Assembly: GCA_001970955.1 (NCBI GenBank)
Contig: MPUH01000173.1
Span: 1 to 64,000, forward strand
Length of the DNA stretch: 64,000 nt
Direction of reading: 5' to 3'
Source: Stentor coeruleus
Taxonomy: Eukaryota; Ciliophora; Heterotrichea; Heterotrichida; Stentoridae
Below the pieces are notes generated by a model. That model did no database searches, was not told the DNA's origin, and saw nothing but the letters and a program-made list of their open reading frames with translations. Below, one piece after another: positions 48,552 through 58,141 of the stretch. The number at the start of each line of letters is the position of its first letter. The stretch's first letter is position 1. Position numbers and translations under genes: made by a program.

Positions 48552-49058
48552 ATGGAGTATAGTATTGTACCTGTTAAATGGGCCCAACATAAGAAGTTTA
48601 TTGTCCTGGTTATTGAAGCTAAGAATATTGGAATTGAGTCTATTAAATTCGATCTTAACACCCAAGGACAATTTAAGTTCTGGGGCACTGATAGAGTTAA
48701 TGGTAAAAAATATTGCCTTTTTATTGACTTATATGAAGATGTTGTTGTTGAAGAAAGCAAATGGAAAGCTACGGATTATTGTATTGAAATTAGTATATCA
48801 AAAAGGAATAAAGATACGAAGTTTTGGCCAAGGCTTACTAAGTTGAATAAGAAATTCAGTTTTATTTCTGTAGATTGGACACGATGGACTGATGAAGATG
48901 AAGCTTGTAATTTAAAAAATAAAAATTTCGACCCTGAGATGTTTGAAGATTTTCCTTATGATAAATTCGAAGAAAACCAGGGAAAAGGACGAGGACTAGA
49001 AAAAAGTTATCATGATTGCATTTATAAGGATATAGACAAAGGCGATATTGACTATTAA
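48552..49058 (+). CDS. p23-like Hsp90 co-chaperone (CS domain)
   Basis: A 168-residue protein. The CS beta-sandwich (about 1-108) shows VKWAQHKKFIVLVIEA at the start and ends with FWPRLTK followed by SVDWTRWTDEDE, the signature of p23/Sba1 that contacts the Hsp90 N-domain. The tail is acidic and Asp/Phe-rich (DPEMFEDFPYDKFEEN), as in p23, where it supports chaperone activity. It stabilises ATP-bound Hsp90. The gene end is followed by two single-N contig joins (49079 and 49266); the first duplicates the last 59 coding bases downstream of the true stop but does not change the protein. Confidence 0.9.
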   Translation: MEYSIVPVKWAQHKKFIVLVIEAKNIGIESIKFDLNTQGQFKFWGTDRVNGKKYCLFIDLYEDVVVEESKWKATDYCIEISISKRNKDTKFWPRLTKLNKKFSFISVDWTRWTDEDEACNLKNKNFDPEMFEDFPYDKFEENQGKGRGLEKSYHDCIYKDIDKGDIDY

Positions 49059-49375
49059 TTTAGTTAAAACTCTTTTATNAAAAAAGTTATCATGATTGCA
49101 TTTATAAGGATATAGACAAAGGCGATATTGACTATTAATTTAGTTAAAACTCTTTTATATATACTTAATTTAATTATTGGAAGTTTTTTTAGTGAAAAGT
49201 TAATATCGTCAAATGATTTTTCTTGAAACTAAACTTTCTTATTAGAAAATCTTTTGTATTCAAGTNTATATACTTAATTTAATTATTGGAAGTTTTTTTA
49301 GTGAAAAGTTAATATCGTCAAATGATTTTTTCTTGAAACTAAACTTTCTTATTAGAAAATCTTTTGTATTCAAGT
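49000..49375. other. two single-N contig joins with 79-bp and 108-bp duplicated flanks
   Basis: N at 49079 (period 80 bp) repeats the end of the p23 gene. N at 49266 (period 109 bp) repeats intergenic sequence; its two copies differ by one T in a T run. The real spacer is therefore about 190 bp shorter. The rest of 49059-49565 is AT-rich and empty. Confidence 0.88.
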
Positions 49376-49565
49376 CCTAAGTACTTATTTAGTTCAATTT
49401 TTATAATAAAAACTTATATAAATTATAAAAAAATCGACTTAAAAAATCATAAATACATATCATAATAATATACCAAATACATCTCTTATTAATATCACAT
49501 TATGTTTATCAAAACTGTAAAACCATAATAAAATACATATTTTAATCTATAAATCAATAAAATTA

Positions 49566-51002
49566 TCAATGCTTTCTTGTCAAAGGTTTTTCACTAAGTT
49601 CAGGGTACTTCTTCGCTAATTTAGCATATATCCTCTTACCAAACTGGGTTTTTTTCAATTCTTTCGCCCTATTTTTAATCTCTTTTAGCATCTTACAAAG
49701 CAAAGCCGGTTCAGCAAGCGACAAAGCTCTCTGTACAACATAATTCGCATACTGATCATTAATCATTTTTATCAAATTTTCCGACTGTGATATTTCCTCT
49801 ATCATAATCTGTTGTACTTCACTTGTATTTTGTTGTAAACATTTCTCAATAACATTCGAAGAAAACTTTTGTGTTGCTAAAACTTGAATACTCTGTATAA
49901 ACAATATAGCCAAACGTCCATTAGCATCATATGAATTTAAATCAATAACATATTGAACTACATAATTCCCAAAAGCATCTTGTATTAATTCAACAGCACA
50001 TTCTATTATTTTATCAACTAAATTATTTTTTTGTGTAGGTGTTGCAGCATCAATACATCTTTGAAGAACACAACATCCATGACGATGTGTTGCTAGATCA
50101 TATACATTTTTATAAACAGTTTCATATATAAAATCATTATATGGATATCCAAGGGAATTTAAACATTTTTGGATAACGTGATTACCGTTCATATCTTTGA
50201 TAAGCATGATTTCATAGTTTTTTAAAGATTGGACAATGGTTAAGATATGATTTGGGAAGTTTATTATTACTTCGATTAGTTTTTGGATTGCCCGAGTCCC
50301 GTGAGAGTCTAGGGAGATTTGGGCGATTTGTCCTTTGATAAGGTTTGTGATTGATTCGATTATTGTTTCATCACTTTCTTCTATGAGTTTTTGGATAAAA
50401 TAATTCCCGAAAGGGTCAACCATGATTTCTGGAATATGTATGTAAATTTGTTCAAAAATAGCTTGAAGGGTGAAAGGGTTTTTTTCTTCAAGTTTTTTTT
50501 GTAAAAGTCGACAGCCGATTTGGTCTTTGGACATATCTAAAGCGTGACTATAGATGTGTTGGATAGTAAAAGTTGAGTATACTGGGAAATACCCTTCATC
50601 ATAAGTACTTGGGATAAAATCATTAGGTACTTTAATCTGAGCATTTTTTGGTGATTCCTCTTCTTTAATACAATTATCCACAACATTCGACACTAAAAAA
50701 CTCGTGGACCGAGATCTGCTTTGTCCTTCTGAAACATCTGAGTATTTCCTAGAATTCTCTTCAATAATTGAACGTTCAATCGATAAAGGATCCATCAACG
50801 GAGGTGGTATATTAAGCTTTTCTTTAAACTTCTCATAAAACTCTTCATACATTTGATCGTTCCTAATATCTGAAAACGCTGGGATATATTCAGAAGCATA
50901 AGGTATAGCAAAAAGCATATTTGAGTCTATGCTGGGTGGAGCTGATGTTGATCGAGAAGGAAGTGAACCCCCAATAAGAATTTTGGGGTATGGGGAGGAC
51001 AT
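49566..51002 (-). CDS. Pumilio/PUF-family RNA-binding protein
   Basis: A 478-residue protein starting at the ATG at 51002 (MSSPYPKILIGG). The N-terminal 150 residues are Ser/Pro-rich and disordered. From about residue 160 to 470 there are eight PUF repeats, with typical cores such as DQIGCRLLQKKLEE, DPFGNYFIQKLIEE, DSHGTRAIQKLIE, DMNGNHVIQKCLN, HRHGCCVLQRCID, DAFGNYVVQYVID, KFSSNVIEKCLQ and DQYANYVVQRAL. The order of base-contacting residues is close to canonical Pumilio, so it should bind a UGUA-type element in mRNA 3' UTRs and repress or localise messages. No intron. It is divergent from the next gene, 173 bp apart. Confidence 0.93.
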   Translation of the reverse strand: MSSPYPKILIGGSLPSRSTSAPPSIDSNMLFAIPYASEYIPAFSDIRNDQMYEEFYEKFKEKLNIPPPLMDPLSIERSIIEENSRKYSDVSEGQSRSRSTSFLVSNVVDNCIKEEESPKNAQIKVPNDFIPSTYDEGYFPVYSTFTIQHIYSHALDMSKDQIGCRLLQKKLEEKNPFTLQAIFEQIYIHIPEIMVDPFGNYFIQKLIEESDETIIESITNLIKGQIAQISLDSHGTRAIQKLIEVIINFPNHILTIVQSLKNYEIMLIKDMNGNHVIQKCLNSLGYPYNDFIYETVYKNVYDLATHRHGCCVLQRCIDAATPTQKNNLVDKIIECAVELIQDAFGNYVVQYVIDLNSYDANGRLAILFIQSIQVLATQKFSSNVIEKCLQQNTSEVQQIMIEEISQSENLIKMINDQYANYVVQRALSLAEPALLCKMLKEIKNRAKELKKTQFGKRIYAKLAKKYPELSEKPLTRKH

Positions 51003-51175
51003 CTTTATAAACAAAATTTTAGGTATTTTTTTAGAGTGGGAATATTTAAAATGTAATATACTGTTGATATGTGTTTAAAGGAAAGGTTAAAAGTTTTATT
51101 AAGGAAATTGTTTTAGTATTGTGGTTATATATTGATGGAATAAGAAATATGATTTAGTGATGAGAAAGTTAATAA

Positions 51176-52044
51176 ATGGCTAGAAAAATTAATCTTAATT
51201 CTCCTGAGATTTATCAGAAGCTTGGTACACCTTCAATTACCCCAAGATCAGCGACAGCTTATTATTTTTCTCAACAAGAAAGGAGAAGATCTTTATCACA
51301 AGAATCAACGCCTCATGTGCAATCTCCTGATTTTAGTAAACAACTTCCAAGAACTGAACTTAGGCAATTTTCGACTGATGTTCACGAAAAGCGTTTTGTA
51401 GCATTTCAAGCTTTTCCAACTTATTTTTCTTCGATATTTTCTTATAAAAATCTTATAATTTTCTTACCNGAACTGAACTTAGGCAATTTTCGACTGATGT
51501 TCACGAAAAGCGTTTTGTAGCATTTCAAGCTTTTCCAACAGTAAGTACACGAGTTCCAAGAATCCCAGTTCCAGATATAGCGAGAACTACTGGGAGGAAT
51601 TTTATGAACATCTACAACAAAAATCAGGATTACCACGATTATTCCCCTAACTATAAAGCTATATGGAAAGGGTCAGGAAAAAAATTATTAACATTTGATA
51701 TGAGTTTACCAAGAAAACCATTATATAAACCTCCACAATATAAAGCAACAATGAAAGATATTATTTATTCACAAATAGATACTAATGTCGCAATACCAAA
51801 TCTAGATAAAACTTCTTCAAAACCAGCAGGTGAAGCAGTACCAACGTTTATGGTAAATGTACATTATTTAGATAGAGTCAGTGGCCATGTTGTCCCTAAT
51901 TTTAAAAGTTTGAAAATGAATAATTACATGAATACAACTTTCTTGCCGTTGACTTCTAGTTTTGGAGGACCTGAAACTAAAAATTCTAATAGTGTTTTAC
52001 GTGGAAGAAAAGGTGAAAGTACAAATATTAGATATAATAAATAA
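51176..52044 (+). CDS. unrecognised basic protein, split by a contig-join artefact
   Basis: Two frames (51176-51420 and 51535-52044) belong to one gene. An N at 51469 with a 119-bp period duplicates 70 bp around GAACTGAACTTAGG; leaving out 119 bp gives one frame of about 249 residues, with FQAFPT running into VSTRVPRIPVP. The protein is basic and Pro/Ser/Tyr-rich with little predicted helix (LPRKPLYKPPQYKATMKD, VPNFKSLKMNNYMNTTF). Such small, basic, Pro- and Tyr-rich proteins include many microtubule inner proteins, but I cannot name a family. The first copy also carries a 48-bp tail (51421-51468) that matches nothing nearby. Confidence 0.65.
51351..51539. other. single-N contig join with a 70-bp duplicate and unmatched 48-bp tail
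   Basis: N at 51469. The copies agree from GAACTGAACTT to TTTTCCAAC, then the left copy runs into unrelated AT-rich sequence. Frame is shifted. Confidence 0.85.
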
Positions 52045-52131
52045 TAAAAAAAAATTATAACTCCACTTAAAATACCCATGAAAATGCTTTTCCATCATTA
52101 TTCTCCAACAAAACTCATCAAAATATAAAAA

Positions 52132-53800
52132 ATGTCATCAAGTCCTCAAGCTGAAGGAGAACTCATACCAGCAGATGAGAAAACCACAGCAGTATACGAC
52201 TGGGCATTGAGCAAAGGTCTAAAACTAAACCCAAAACTTGAATACCCAGTAATCTTCCCCCCAGGTTATGATGGAATGCGTACAAAAGAAGACATAATCC
52301 CAGGTGAAGACATTCTTTCAGCCCCAAATGAACTCATGTTCTCTACAAAACTTATGAATTGTCCTGAACTAGAGCCACTTTATAAATCTCATCCAAACTT
52401 ATTTTCTCTTCCAGACAAAGGTCATGAGGACTATCGTATGATAGCATATTTTGCCTATGAACAATCCAAATATCAAAACAGTTTCTGGTATCCATATCTA
52501 AATTTCTTACCAAAAGAAGTCGAAACAATAATAGACTGGTCAGATGCTGACCTTAGCGAACTTCAAGATGAAGATTTCGAATATGATTCAAAATTCAGAA
52601 GAGATCGAGACTTTAAAGGTAATACAGAACTTGCTGAAGTCTTAAAAACTCATCCAGAGCTTTTTGATTTATCATTACTTACTGTTGAAAACTTAAACTG
52701 GATATGGAAAATTTTATGTACAAGAAGCTATGGACGATGTATTCCTTATAATTCTTTGATTCCAATAGCTGATTTGTTTAATCATAGTAATGTGAATACA
52801 ATATATTATTATTCCCCAGAAGATCAAAAGCCCCCAGATTTTGATACCGATGAACTTATTGTGGATTATGATGATACTGATGACTCTTTGAATGAAAAGA
52901 CAAAAGTTTTGATTATGGCAAGTATGAAACTTGTAAGACTAGGTCTACCTGCAGCAAAAGATATACCAGAAGAGTTTAAAGGGAAATATGATGAGATTTT
53001 ACATCAAGCAAGGGTTGAAGATAGTCAGAGTTTTGTGAAAAGTAAAAAAATATATAGAAATGAATTATGCGACTAAACAAGCTGAATATGGTTCTGTACC
53101 TGAAGAACCTGATTATCGATTTAAAATCAGCTGCAGCAAATTTGAAACTATCAAAGCTGGAAAACAAGTTTTTATCCCTTATGGCAAATATTCTAATAGA
53201 CAACTTCTAACAAACTATGGCTTTGTATTAGAAAACAATCATTATAATTATGCACGGATATCAATACCATTAGGAGATTTTCTTAATCCTCAACAATTAT
53301 CTAGGCTTAGTGGGGGTTTTTCTCCTACTTTACCTACTGTTTTCAAACTTAAACATCATGAACTAGCTGGAGATTTACTTAAAGTTTTCAGAGCTTTAAA
53401 TTGGAATATTCATATTCATTCAAGTGCTGGGTATTTAAACCCTTTAGAATTTGATCTTGAAATTTTAGCTTTGGATAAAATGATTTTAGCTTTGAATAAA
53501 ATTGTTTATGCGTATCCAACAAATCTTAAGGAAGATGAGGAGATATTGAAAAATGCTCATGGGAAAATGTATTTTGCTGTATTGGATATTTAGGTTTTAT
53601 ATAGGATTGGGGTGAAGAGAATATTGATAATGCAGATTAGGTTTGCTGAATATGCTAAAGAACTTGTTGAAAGAGCGAGAAGTGGAGAAGGGTTGAGTAG
53701 TTTGATTGAAAATACTGGAGAGGGTGAGTTTTATGTAGAGATGGAAAAAGTTCAGAAAGCTGTTAATGGGTATATTAAAAGCTTAATGGAGTTTAGGTAG
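52132..53800 (+). CDS. SET-domain protein methyltransferase (SETD3/RuBisCO-LSMT type), two tiny introns
   Basis: Exons 52132-53041, 53058-53578 and 53594-53800. Introns are GTAAAAAAATATATAG (16 nt, 53042-53057) and GTATTGGATATTTAG (15 nt, 53579-53593). The product has 545 residues. It has the split SET layout of the SETD3/LSMT group: an N-terminal SET part (KTKEDIIPGEDILSAP region), a helical insert, then the catalytic core IPIADLFNHSNVNTIYYY (NH motif) and GKQVFIPYGKYSNRQLLTNYGF. The C-terminal part (LSRLSGGFSPTLPTVFK onward) fits the substrate-binding helical domain. Such enzymes methylate Lys or, in SETD3, actin His73. The substrate here cannot be told from sequence. Confidence 0.87.
53042..53057 (+). 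other. 16-nt intron
   Basis: GTAAAAAAATATATAG, the only 16-nt intron found; the A six bases from its 3' end is kept, so the extra base is on the 5' side. Confidence 0.9.
53579..53593 (+). other. 15-nt intron
   Basis: GTATTGGATATTTAG in the SET gene; the next exon continues in frame for 69 codons including the stop. Confidence 0.88.
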
Positions 53801-53927
53801 GATAATAAGAGTTTTAGATGATGCTATTTGAAGAAAATATTATAGTATATTTATTTTTTATATATAGATAATAATGAATTTTTTTTTTTGATGGTTTTTA
53901 TCTTGTTTAATGTGATAATTGTTATAA

Positions 53928-54416
53928 TTAAGCTAGATTAGAAATTATTGTTAACTTATACGCAACACTGGCTGTACCACCTAATGTATCAGTCGCTGTA
54001 ATCTCAAGTTTGTTTAATCCTGGTAATATAGAAGATGTAAAATCACAGGAATATAAAGATAAATAATCAGGAATTAAGCAAGATGATCCTCCGTTTACTT
54101 TTGCTGACCCAGTATTATCAATTGACCCTATTAAAGTAGCTGATATAGGCTTTCCTGCTACAAAAAAGTACCTAGTTACTGTTATTGTTGTGAATAAAGT
54201 CAAGGGATACTCCCAGATCCATGAGCACTCAGGAGGAATAGTGACTGCTGAATATGTTGTTAGAACAGTAGCATATGCTCCATTTGGATATTGTGAGGAA
54301 ACTATCCAATCATCTGTTCCACTTGTAATATAGAATTTAAAATTCCTAACACTAAGTGACATGCATGAATAAGAAAACTCTGCTGATAAAAGTACTATTA
54401 AAAGTGCAAAAACCAT
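53928..54416 (-). CDS. secreted small beta-rich protein, array copy 1
   Basis: A 162-residue protein with an N-terminal signal peptide (MVFALLIVLLSAEFSYSC, cleavage expected near residue 15-18). The mature part is Ser/Thr-rich with regularly spaced hydrophobic strands and a few cysteines (PPECSWIWEYP, GGSSCLIP, LYSCDFTSS). The C-terminal half (GLNKLEITATDTLGGTASVAYKL) looks like the last two strands of an Ig-like or cadherin-like beta-sandwich. The family is not recognised. It could be a surface or secreted adhesive protein. Copies 2 and 3 follow in tandem. This copy is the most diverged at its N-terminus (TSGTDDW for TSGTNDW). Confidence 0.8.
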   Translation of the reverse strand: MVFALLIVLLSAEFSYSCMSLSVRNFKFYITSGTDDWIVSSQYPNGAYATVLTTYSAVTIPPECSWIWEYPLTLFTTITVTRYFFVAGKPISATLIGSIDNTGSAKVNGGSSCLIPDYLSLYSCDFTSSILPGLNKLEITATDTLGGTASVAYKLTIISNLA

Positions 54417-55013
54417 TTATGTCTAATTTATTATTTTCATAAAATTTTTAATTTTTATTTTCGTAGACAACTCTAGTCTTTTTGGAATGGGTATTTATAG
54501 ATTTTTTAATACTAGGAAGCTTAGTTAAAGTGAAAAAAAAAACAATAGCAATTGATTATTGTTTAAAAATAGGTGTTATGTTTGGAAAAAGTTCTTTCAA
54601 ATTTATAGTGCAAAATACAAGTTCGGTTATATATTTCTCTTTCTCTAATAAATATGATAGCGGATTTTTTATGTTTCTCAAGTTCAATATTAAAAGTATT
54701 AGAATTGGAGACAAGTGCCTAATTAATTTTTACATTATACTATAAATAGCCTTATCACAATATAATACGAAAAATTACAAATTCTTGATAAAAAAACATT
54801 ACAAAAACTCATGATTTTATTTCAAAAAAGCCTTAATAATTTATTATCAAAACTATCCATTTCACTCTCTACTGAAACTATCTATAACTAAATAAGAGTT
54901 TTAGAATGATGCTATTTGAAGAAAATATTATAGTATATTTACTTTTTATATAGATAATAATGAATTTTTATTTTTTTGATAGTTTTTATCTTGCTTAATT
55001 ATAATTATTATAA
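54417..55013. other. array spacer 1
   Basis: Upstream region of copy 1 plus downstream region of copy 2. An 87-codon plus-strand frame near 54482 lacks an ATG and is not conserved in the other spacers, so I do not call it a gene. Confidence 0.7.
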
Positions 55014-55505
55014 TTAAGCTAGATTAGAAATTATTGTAAACTTATACGTAACACTGGCTACACCACCTAATGTATCAGTCGCTGTAATCTCAAGTTTGTT
55101 TAATCCTGGTATTATAGAAGATGTAAAATCACAGGAATAAAAAGAAGAACAATCAGGAATTGGGCAAGATACTCCTCCGTTTACTTTTACTGACCCAACA
55201 TCATCAATTGATGCTATTAAAATAGCTGATATAAGCTTTCCTGGTACAAAAAAGTACCTTGTTACTGTTATTGTTGTGTAAGTAGTTAAGGGATACTCCC
55301 AGATCCATGAGCACTCAGAAGGAATAGTGACTGCAGTTGGATATGGTGTGACAACGGCAGCATAAGCTCCATTTGGATATTGTGAGGAAACTATCCAATC
55401 ATTTGTTCCACTTGTAACATAGAATTTGAAGTTCCTAACACTAAGTGTCATACATGAATAAGAAAACTCTGCTGATAAAAATACTATTAAAAGTGCAGAA
55501 ACCAT
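55014..55505 (-). CDS. secreted small beta-rich protein, array copy 2
   Basis: 163 residues, paralogue of copies 1 and 3. The signal peptide is MVSALLIVFLSAEFSYSC. It differs from copy 3 mainly in the middle (VTPYPTAVTIPSECSWIWEY, then TTYTTITVTRYFFVPGKL) and has one extra cysteine pair (CPIPDCSSFYSC). Conserved positions are the strand residues and most cysteines, so all copies appear to be under constraint and functional. Its ATG is at 55505. Confidence 0.8.
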   Translation of the reverse strand: MVSALLIVFLSAEFSYSCMTLSVRNFKFYVTSGTNDWIVSSQYPNGAYAAVVTPYPTAVTIPSECSWIWEYPLTTYTTITVTRYFFVPGKLISAILIASIDDVGSVKVNGGVSCPIPDCSSFYSCDFTSSIIPGLNKLEITATDTLGGVASVTYKFTIISNLA

Positions 55506-56142
55506 TTATGTCTAATTTATTATTTTCATAAAATTTTTTATTTTTCTTATAAAACTTATATTTTATGGAAGTTTTAATTTTTTTTGTATACCCAGATTCT
55601 CAGCTTTTTGGAAAGGGTATATATAAATTTTCTAATACTAGGAAGCTTAGTTGAAGTGAAAAAAAAGAATAATAGCGATTGATTATGGTTTAGAAATAGG
55701 TGTTATGTTTGGAAAAAGTTCTTTCAAATTTATAGTGCAAAATACATGCTGGGTTATATATTTCTCTTTCTCTAATAAATATGATAACAGATTTTTTATG
55801 TTACTCAAGTTCAATATTAAAAGTATTAGAATTGGAGACAAGTACCTAATTAATTTTTACATGATACTATAAAAAGCCTTATCACAATATAATACGAAAA
55901 ATAACAAATTCTTGATAAAAAAACATAACAAAAACTCATAATTTTATTTCAAAAAAGCCTTAATAATTTATTATCAAAACTATCCATTTCACTCTCTACT
56001 GAAACTATCTATAACTAAATAAGAGTTTTAGAATGATGCTATTTGAAGAAAATATTATAGTATATTTACTTTTTATATAGATAATAATGAATTTTAATTT
56101 TTTTGATGGTTTTTATCTTGTTTAATCTGATAATTATTATAA
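55506..56142. other. array spacer 2
   Basis: About 640 bp, closely similar to spacer 1; no conserved reading frame. It holds the promoter of copy 2 and the 3' flank of copy 3. Confidence 0.7.
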
Positions 56143-56634
56143 TTAAGCTAGATTAGAAATTATTGTTAACTTATACGCAACACTGGCTGCAACACCTGCA
56201 GTATCAGTCGCTGTAATCTCAAGTTTGTTTAATCCTGGTATTATAGAGGATGTAAAATCACAGGAATATAAGGATGCAAAACCAGGAATTGAGCAAGATA
56301 CTCCTCCGTTTACTTTTGCTGACCCAGTATCATCAATTGCCCCTATAAAAGTAGCTGATATAAGCTTTCCTGGTACAAAAAAGTACCTAGTAATTGTTAC
56401 TGTTCTATAAAAAGTCATTGGATTCTCCCAGATCCATGAGCACTCAGATGGAATTGTGACTGCGGTTGAATAAGGTGCTACAACAGTAGCATAAACTCCG
56501 TTTGGATATTGTGAGGAAACTATCCAATCATTTGTTCCACTTGTAACATAGAATTTAAAGTTCCTAGCACTAAGTGTCATACATGAATAAGAAAACTCTG
56601 CTGATAAAATTACTATTAAAAGGGCAGAAACCAT
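56143..56634 (-). CDS. secreted small beta-rich protein, array copy 3
   Basis: 163 residues with signal peptide MVSALLIVILSAEFSYSC. It keeps the same cysteine and strand pattern as the other copies (PSECSWIWENP, GGVSCSIPGF, LYSCDFTSS) and ends with the same IISNLA. Differences cluster in surface-like positions (ATDTAGVAAS for ATDTLGGVAS). Its upstream region diverges from the other copies beyond about 56640, with a short extra segment just before the ATG, so its expression may differ. Confidence 0.8.
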   Translation of the reverse strand: MVSALLIVILSAEFSYSCMTLSARNFKFYVTSGTNDWIVSSQYPNGVYATVVAPYSTAVTIPSECSWIWENPMTFYRTVTITRYFFVPGKLISATFIGAIDDTGSAKVNGGVSCSIPGFASLYSCDFTSSIIPGLNKLEITATDTAGVAASVAYKLTIISNLA

Positions 56635-57358
56635 TTATGTTTATATAATCAGCAATGTCTAATTTATAGTAATTTATTATTTTCATAAACAATTTTATCT
56701 TTCTTTGTAAAATGCTATTTTTATGAAAATTTAGATTTTCTTTTGTATACCCGAATTTCATTTTTTTGGAGATATATAAAATTTGTGATATAGGAAACTT
56801 AGTTAAAGTGAGAAAAAGAACAATAGCGATTGATTATGATCAGAAATAGGCTATTATATTTGGAAAAAGTTCTTTCAAATTTATAATGCAAAATATACCT
56901 TGAGTTATATATTTCTCTTTCTCTAATAAATATTATGTGCGATAATAAAATTAGATTCAATTTATGTATTAGCATTTTAAAAATCCAATTTGATATTATT
57001 TTAGGTTTTAGACTTAACTATTAGTATTCTCTAATATATCATTCAAGATTTACGATAGTTCTTTCCTTATTTTTTACCACTCAATATTTAGTTCAAATAC
57101 AATCTTGACTTTCTAAAACTTTATTTTTTTTATAAACCATATAAAACCACATCCCAACATTTAACTAAAAACACAAATTCATAAACTGTTTTCCCAACAT
57201 CCAAAATAATAAAATTCAATCTGAAACCAACTTCAGCTAAATTCCATAAAAAAATAATACCCATTATTTATACTTCATATAAAAATCTTCTTATCTTCCT
57301 AATAATTTTTGTTTACTACATAAAACTAGTATTAAATATTAAAACATTACACAAATCA
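56635..57358. other. end of array and AT-rich intergenic region
   Basis: The first 300 bp are a decayed third array spacer; the rest is AT-rich without a gene. Confidence 0.55.
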
Positions 57359-57994
57359 TTAATAAACATCATCAACACTCGAATCATCCTCAATAGTTAA
57401 ATCTATGCTATCTTTCATATTCATATCTAATGATTTTTCACTATTCTTTGTTATTCCTCCTTCACTCTTAATAATCGGTGGTGGGGTTTTTGAAACATAT
57501 TTTCTTTTATAAACACTTGGTAATATATGCAAATTCCCATTAAGTTTTAGTAAATGTTTTCTCGATAACAACTGTGAGTATTTTTTATGCAATTCAAAAT
57601 CTTTTTCTAATATTTTCTTTGTTATCAAAGGCTTTTGTTTGATAATTCTTTTTGCTATTGATAAATTTTCTAACAACAGCCTTCTAGCTCTAGAAACTTG
57701 AGCTGATTTTTTTATGTTTTCCCTTGATAATTGTAAATTACTTTTAATTTCTGAATATTTGCGGGTGTTTATTTCTATAAGTTTGTTTAGTAAAACCTTA
57801 TTAGATTTTTCGATCTCATAAGTTCTTTCAATTTCTCTATGTGGAAGGTTTTTACCAATAGATACAAAAGAAATTGATCGTTTTTTGTGTATTGAATTTT
57901 TAATTTCTCTAAGCCTTTCATAATGCTGAAGCAAAGAACTTTGTCTGTATTTTATAGTTACATAAGAGCCTTCTATATGATTTCTATTGAACAT
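57359..57994 (-). CDS. CFAP97-like protein, second paralogue
   Basis: A 211-residue basic protein from the ATG at 57994 (MFNRNHIEGSYVTIKYR). It shows the same three boxes as the gene at 27337-27819: IERTYEIEKSNKVLLNKLIE, a second box RRLLLENLSIAKRI and the closing LEKDFELHKKYSQLL. The spacing fits the CFAP97/KIAA1430 domain of ciliary proteins. The C-terminus is longer, with a Pro-rich and acidic tail (SKTPPPIIKSEGG, then DLTIEDDSSVDDVY). The two paralogues share the motif frame but little other identity, so the split is old. Confidence 0.62.
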   Translation of the reverse strand: MFNRNHIEGSYVTIKYRQSSLLQHYERLREIKNSIHKKRSISFVSIGKNLPHREIERTYEIEKSNKVLLNKLIEINTRKYSEIKSNLQLSRENIKKSAQVSRARRLLLENLSIAKRIIKQKPLITKKILEKDFELHKKYSQLLSRKHLLKLNGNLHILPSVYKRKYVSKTPPPIIKSEGGITKNSEKSLDMNMKDSIDLTIEDDSSVDDVY

Positions 57995-58141
57995 TATAAA
58001 ATATAATTTTCTCTTATTGGTCAATACAAAACAATAAAAACAGTATCAATTTTTATTATAAATTCTAGACTATAAATCATATGAATTCAACATCAAAACA
58101 TCTTAAAAAAATAATTTCCCCAATATAAAAATACTACTAAA

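Larger units (their letters stand above)
53804..56950. repeat. three-unit tandem array of about 1.1 kb
   Basis: Units begin at 53804, 54891 and 56018, each with the phrase aataagagttttaga. Each holds one secreted-protein gene on the minus strand plus its upstream region. Units 1 and 2 measure 1087 and 1127 bp. Unit 3 loses similarity near 56950. The array begins immediately after the stop of the SET gene. Confidence 0.9.

Noticed and set aside
54482-54745. 87-codon frame in an array spacer
   Set aside because: No ATG, and the matching part of the other array spacer contains stops.
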